Source of the DNA: Circinella umbellata
Lineage: Eukaryota; Mucoromycota; Mucoromycetes; Mucorales; Lichtheimiaceae
Reading direction: 5' to 3'
DNA length: 64,000 nucleotides
NCBI GenBank assembly: GCA_025093555.1
Contig: JAIWNF010000001.1
Coordinates: forward strand, 1,736,001-1,800,000
The notes under the pieces were generated by a model. The model was given only the letters and a program-made list of their open reading frames with translations, searched no databases and was not told the DNA's origin. Both the position numbers and the translations under genes were made by a program. Of this stretch, positions 58,656 to 64,000 are shown in pieces (the first letter of the stretch is position 1; each line of letters starts with the position of its first letter).

Positions 58656-60120
58656 CTTTTTGTGATAGTTGGTGTAGTAAGTCAAGGCGGATGAGAAAAT
58701 TTGAAAAAGTAAGGCGATTGATAATGCTTATTGCATGGCTGTTTATATAACATTGGGACCTCATAAGACTGTGATATTAAGTCTTTGAAAGACAATGAGC
58801 TACTACGATAAATTATACAGTAGTAAAAGGAAGCAACACAAATAACACAAAGAGTAGAAAAGTTGTCAACATGCATTCATCAATGAATTTTTACGTATGT
58901 GTTCAATTTTTTTTTTTTGAGTTTATAATTCATAGTACATAACCAGTCTTTACCCATTGATAACATATTTTTTATTGTTGTAGGGAGTAACTTTTTTTTT
59001 TACCTATCTCAAAAAAAAGAAGAAGATATTATTAATGCTGATTATCAGAGCGTACATAAAGCCACGTATTTATCAATAAGAAGGTCATTATTATTTCTAC
59101 TTGTTGTCATTAGATTATACATGAAGTGCGACAACTTTTTTTTATTGGTATGATATGTATCAAATGTTATATACGACTCCACTTTTATTTATACTGATTA
59201 TACTAACTAATTGTAGAATTTATAATACTATTTTAGAAGTTGGTAGTAAATAAAACTGTCTATAAATTGCGATAGCGTGAGTTACAAGAAGTAAAAATTA
59301 GATATTAGCTTATATGCACCCAGCCCTTGTAATAAAAGTTTAATAATATAGCAACAAGGAATATAGGAAGTGTTCCGTACGTATGTAGTAAATAAAAAGA
59401 ACTGCGTAATCTCTTAATTCTTTTCCACATACATCATGTTTTGGTTAGTAGTAATAAATATTTATGCATATATTGATCATTGCAGACTTTTTTGTTTTAT
59501 AATACATAATATGTATCAAAGGCTATATATCAAAGCAACAAGCGATTTATTACGATGTTAAGTAAAGCTCATACATAGACCAAGATGAAAACAGCAGTAA
59601 ACCATGGCTGGAGCTTTAAGACAATAACTTTTATACAGTACTTTTTTATTTACATATTTATAAAGACCTTTGACAATTCGGTTTAATTTTTTTTTATTTG
59701 TAACAGCTTTATTCTGTAGTGGAAGATGTATTCACAGTAGCTTTGGAATATTGCTATTCATGTTTCTATAAATAACAATTTTATATTACGTATAGTATTT
59801 AGTATGTTCGTTTAAGATCGTTATCAAATTTGCTTGCCCATACAATATATATATATATATATATCTAATAGTTGCTATTAAAGTTGCTATTAGGCCATGT
59901 AAGAGTGATCGTTATAGGAACATACTACTTTAAATGTATTTTTTTGCGTCAAATACCATTTCATAATCAATCTGTGTATAATGCACTTGTGATCAATTCT
60001 AAATTGTCAGCCAATGATATTTTAAAATTCTATAGCTTTTGTGTCCATTTTCCCCTGAGTGAAGCACCAACTTTCTTTCTTTTTTTTGAAAAAAAAATCC
60101 TAACCAAACTCGCAAAGAGA
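58599..60120. other. Divergent intergenic, orphan / TRS65
   Basis: About 1.5 kb, AT-rich. It contains (AT)15 at 58621-58650 and a shorter (AT)n at 59845-59864. The frame of TRS65 exon 1 remains open upstream to 59872 but has no ATG there, so that part is read as 5' leader. No other gene was seen. Confidence 0.5.
58621..58650. repeat. (AT)15 microsatellite upstream of the orphan gene
   Basis: A pure AT dinucleotide run 22 bp upstream of the orphan start codon, so it lies in its promoter or leader and could affect its expression. Confidence 0.9.
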
Positions 60121-62776
60121 ATGGAATCAGGTAGTATATCCTCGGAATTATTCTTTAATGAAACCGAGTTTCGCGTCTTGATTCCCAATGTATCTTCAGA
60201 AACAGAACCATCTTTTCAAGAAATTCTTTCTAGCCCATCGCGTCGATTCACATTTTATGGTAAAAGCACGTCATATTAATTAAGCAAAAAAGATATACTC
60301 AAGAATCTTTTATAAAATAATATTAGATGAACATTTAAAAATATATTTATACGCACGTATACCCCATCAGCTTGCTGGTACAGGCGATGAAGTACGACAA
60401 GCTATTGACACTTTTTACAACCAACTCGATGTTCATTTGGAAACCAGTATTGTTGATAGTGCACCTCATCCACAACCTGGAGCTATACCACCTCCACTCC
60501 AACCTTCCTCTTCATTCTCTTCTTCTTCGTTCCACCATCGTTCCATTTCCCAAAAATTGGGAAATAATCCTTCGTCATCTGCTCCTTCGTCGCCAAAAGC
60601 ACATAAACGCGAACTTAGTTACGGTCAACGCGGTCCTATGTCTGCTGGAACACAACCTCCTCAACAACCACACGAACAATCGGCGTCTTTACCTTTTTTT
60701 TCACATACGTACAATAGTCGAGGAAAAGACCCAGAACCGATTATATTTGAGCATGAAGAAGCATATTGTTGCATTTATTCATTAACGGTTCCTATTTGTA
60801 AGGATGAATTGGATTTGGGAAATGAGAGTTTATCGAGTAATAGTAATGAATGCTAATAGTTGATTTATAGTATATGTTAAGACACGTAGTAGTAATCCAT
60901 TATTATCATTCGCATTTAATGTATCTTATCGTCCCATGACATCAACGAATAATCGACCACACCTGAAAGATGAGGATCAGACAGAAACAGGAAAAGAAGA
61001 TTATGATGCAGATTTGTTTGAAACCATCGATCTTCTTGGTGGATTATCCGAAGGTAAATCAATAAGATGCTTCTGAGAGAAAGAGAGAGAGAGGTTGATT
61101 TTTATTAATATTTAATATTATAAAAAATTAAAAAAAAATAGACCCTGTTTTCGCTTCTACTCCATTACACCAACGATTTGTTGTTGAAAAACATAGTCGT
61201 CAGTCCAGTGGTACCTTTTCACAAAACAGTCATTCAACACCTCAATTGCTTACTTTACGACGTCATGTACGAGAAATGATTGCTGTACGGTCTGGTGTTA
61301 ATGTTAAAATGAGAACTACCAATGCATCTGTTGCCGATAAAATGGTTATGATGTCCATAGAACTTGAAAATCCATTAGAAACATCATGTGTTTTTGTTGT
61401 GGATAAAGTAGAAGTACAAGTATCTAATGCCGTTGTCTCAGTGGCATTTTCTAATGAGGTAAATACATATATAAATTTCTGGTAGGATTGAAAAACAACA
61501 TGTATAATATATATATTAAGAAATTCTTGATAAATAAATATTTTTGTTGGCTTTTAGATGAAATTCCCTATTACCTTAGAAACACTGGATCAAATGGTGT
61601 TTTTGTATAATGTAACACTATTAGAAGACGGATCAGCAAAACCACCTCAGCAACCACCTCGTATGTTTCCTGTACGTAATCGAAATACACCTGCTATGCC
61701 AACACATTATCAAGATGATAAACTTCAACCTCAACGTGTTTCTATTCAAGTTTATGGTGCTCCACTAATTGACGGTGTACGAGCAATACCTATGAGATCC
61801 AAATGGAATACCATGCTAGATGTTACCGGTATGCGCCAAAAACGGGATGAGCCCGATCCACGATTTTCTTCCTTACTTCAATCTTCAACAAATTCATTTA
61901 TCGCATCCCGATCACCAACAGCAGTGTCACTTTCTACCAGTGCTTCCATGTCCCCTGGCGCAAGATCTGTGGGTAGCCCATTAGGCCAAGTGATGGATGG
62001 AAGAAAAAGAATGGTGATGACTACTAATCAACCGAACACGGCAGGATCTGGTCCACAAACACCGATTGGTTCTCACCGTACACCACTACCGGCTATTGCT
62101 CCTGGAGTTTCTGGAGGAAGAAAAGCTGAAGCTGAAGTGGTGGATGGTATTGTTGTGTCGTTTACTGTACCTGCCAACATTACAGTCGGGAAAATTTTCT
62201 CACTCCAGATATTTATTGTCAATCGTTCAAAACATACGCGACGATTCCAAGTTACTATTCCAAATCGTAAACGTCAACAGAATACAGCAGCAGATTCAAT
62301 GGTAAAAACTACTTTACCACCACTGCCGATTGAACAAGATCCAATTGATCCTTATATGGATGAAGCAGGTAAATGAATCGTCATACATATATAATTAATT
62401 AATAGTAAAAACAAATCTAACATGTAGCTGTATATCCATGTGTAGAATTTTTACGACGATACTTTGAAAATGAGACCCATGAAGCTGATATCATTTGTCT
62501 AGAAAATAATGTTCGCTTAAGGTAACTATAGATACATAAATAGTTTTTGTACTTTTGTAAAAAGAGATCTTATATATTTTATACATTTATCTCATTTATT
62601 TATTTCTTAGTCCCTTGGGTCCATCAACATCACAATCAGTGGATGTTCGATTCATTGCCGTCAAAGAAAGATTACATACAATCGATTTAATTCAGCTTGT
62701 AGATCAAGATACTGGTTTTGTTACCAACCTTCGTCATGTATTAGAAATATTCGTTGACAAACGCACAGATATGTAG
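60121..62776 (+). CDS. TRS65: TRAPPII-specific subunit Trs65
   Basis: Seven exons (60121-60259, 60327-60797, 60871-61053, 61142-61458, 61558-62368, 62446-62521, 62611-62776) give 720 residues. The N-terminal SRRFTFYDEHLKIYLYARIP and EHEEAYCCIYSLTVPILYVK...TRSSNPLL are typical of fungal Trs65. A Ser/Pro/Gln-rich insert lies at about residues 95-175. The C-terminus has the Ig-like/Trs65 domain with IICLENNVRLSPLGPSTSQS and VDVRFIAVKERLHTIDLIQL. Trs65 helps TRAPPII dimerise and bind Arf1 during Rab11/Ypt31 activation at the late Golgi. The junction at 60797/60871 uses branch-point-like TGCTAAT. Start at 60121 was chosen because the upstream open frame has no ATG and no family similarity. Confidence 0.9.
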
Positions 62777-63019
62777 AGTCTATTATTTGACAATCAATCA
62801 ATTTGTTGTACATTATTAAACAAGTAAATAGTCTTCTTTTTTTCTTCCTTCCTTCCGATTACGTACGAGTATTTTTTTTTTTCTTTCCTTTATATAATAC
62901 AACTTTATATATACATTTAATTATTTATATCAAATTTTATTATCGAGGTAAAATTGACAAGCACTCTTGATAATATTTATAAACAAAAGCTAGTAAATCT
63001 TTTATAATAATTAGAAAAA

Positions 63020-64000
63020 CTAAGATGATGATGAAAGCCCATTTCGAATGCAAGAAATATGACTCGGACCGCAACCACAACAGCCTCCTAATAGAACCTT
63101 TTGCCCAGTTCTATTCTCAATTTCCTTTGCCCATCCAGCCATAGAGTGTCCAAATACATCGGTTGGCATCTTAGTTTCAGAATTCCAACTACGTGCAATA
63201 GCATCCCACTCTTCACCTCCATCGGGATAAAGTAAAATAGCTTTCTTGTTATTCTTATTTCCCAGTAATATATCCAAAAGTCCAGGTATAAACTTTGGTT
63301 TGGTGCAATTAACACCTATACCAAATATAATATCTTCATCTACAAGTGTATCTAGACATTTTTGCAAGGGTGTTCCGTCTGAAATTTGATCGTTCGATCG
63401 ACATGAAAAAGATACAGCAACAGGTGGTAATTGTAATTCTTTTTCCTCTTGAATCAGTTTGCGAATTGCCTGAGCTTCCAAATATGAAGGGATTGTTTCA
63501 AAAAGAATGAAATTGATGCCCGGCTCTATGATTATAGTTCCACAAGAAGTATAAGTATACTATGGCTGCATCCCCGTAAACTAAAATTGCAGCTACCTTG
63601 TAAACAAATAGACAACCGTTCACGATGAAATGTGACAAGATCATCAATCGTAATATGAACACCATAGTTACCAGTATACTCAGCACCATTGGCTAGCACT
63701 GCACCATAACAACCCATCGATAAAGCAACCAAACCTTGACCATGAGCTTTACGCGCCTCATGTGCTAATTGAACGCTTTTTCGCATTAACCGCACTGCAT
63801 CATTGCGTGAATAACCTTCATTAAGAAAGCCTTGAATTGATGCTTGGTAACTTGCTGTTGTTGCCACATCGGCACCTGCTTCATAATACAATTGATGAAC
63901 GGCCTAACACATCATATAAGTTTTCAACCTCATTGGGCTAGAAGACATTTTGCAACAAACAAAAAAAAATTTTACTCGAATAGCACCGGGATCTTGATCG
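63020..64000 (-). CDS. Homocysteine S-methyltransferase, 5' end beyond the window
   Basis: At least three exons are visible: 63975-64000 (cut by the edge), 63597-63903 and 63020-63525. The fragment covers all but the N-terminus of a homocysteine S-methyltransferase domain: AVHQLYYEAGADVATTASYQ, EPGINFILFETIPSYLEAQA, VNCTKP, and the C-terminal GGCCGCGP. The zinc-binding cysteines (one in GVNCT, two in GGCCG) are all present. Yeast Mht1/Sam4 transfer a methyl group from S-methylmethionine or S-adenosylmethionine to homocysteine, making methionine and recycling AdoMet; the same role is likely. The protein ends ISCIRNGLSSSS. It converges on TRS65 with 243 bp between stops. Confidence 0.92.

Noticed and set aside
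59872..60120. N-terminal extension of TRS65
   Set aside because: The open frame begins with TTG, has no ATG before 60121, and its sequence does not resemble Trs65.

Overview
This window looks like nuclear DNA of a filamentous, early-diverging fungus, most likely Mucoromycota/Mucorales. It is very AT-rich. Genes alternate freely between strands. Most genes are split by many short introns (roughly 60-250 nt, mostly GTAAGT-type donors). Homopolymer and microsatellite tracts are frequent. The gene set is eukaryotic and keeps several proteins better known from animals than from yeasts (ATG16 with a WD40 domain, INTS7, RAD51D-like, TMEM141-like). Zn2Cys6 regulators, a Pcl-type cyclin and Trs65 point to a fungus. 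The species call is an inference from protein similarity and architecture; no search was run.

Layout. 0.4-4.8 kb: dynactin p27 (DCTN6, +) converging on ATG16 (-). 6.3-9.8 kb: a 1,099-residue PPR protein (+). 10.7-13.8 kb: VPS4 (+) converging on MAD2 (-). 14.6-18.2 kb: an RRM/SR-type RNA-binding protein (-) diverging from a RAD51D-like gene (+) with decayed Walker motifs. 20.7-27.1 kb: a Pho80/Pcl-type cyclin (+) converging on an MFS transporter (-), with dense microsatellites between them. 28.0-32.6 kb: INTS7 (-). 33.4-37.6 kb: a hotdog thioesterase (-), NDUFA8 (-) and CZIB/UPF0587 (+). 37.9-42.1 kb: a Zn2Cys6 regulator (-) and PEX14 (-). 42.1-52.7 kb: a gene desert with a 196-bp tandem duplication, a CA-rich array, a ~2.9-kb minisatellite of 28/29-bp units (about 100 copies) and an 841-bp pogo/Fot1-like element bounded by TA. 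52.7-57.4 kb: an SDR (+), sphingosine-1-phosphate lyase DPL1 (-) and a TMEM141-like two-helix protein (+). 57.9-58.6 kb: an intronless orphan (-) with an LRAT/NlpC-like His...Cys pattern. 60.1-62.8 kb: TRAPPII subunit Trs65 (+). 63.0-64.0 kb: homocysteine S-methyltransferase (-), cut by the right edge.

There is no operon logic. Neighbours are mostly housekeeping genes in convergent or divergent pairs, the tightest being DPL1/TMEM141-like with 152 bp between start codons. Exon joins were rebuilt by hand from frame continuity, GT/AG sites and family similarity; where lengths are given, the joined exons sum to a multiple of three. The strongest items for follow-up are the minisatellite, whose minus strand carries a near-perfect 5' splice site in most units, the RAD51D-like protein without Walker motifs, the Integrator subunit, a series of microexons (16, 21, 23 and 31 nt and possibly 3 nt), and the pogo-like element with a remnant helix-turn-helix.
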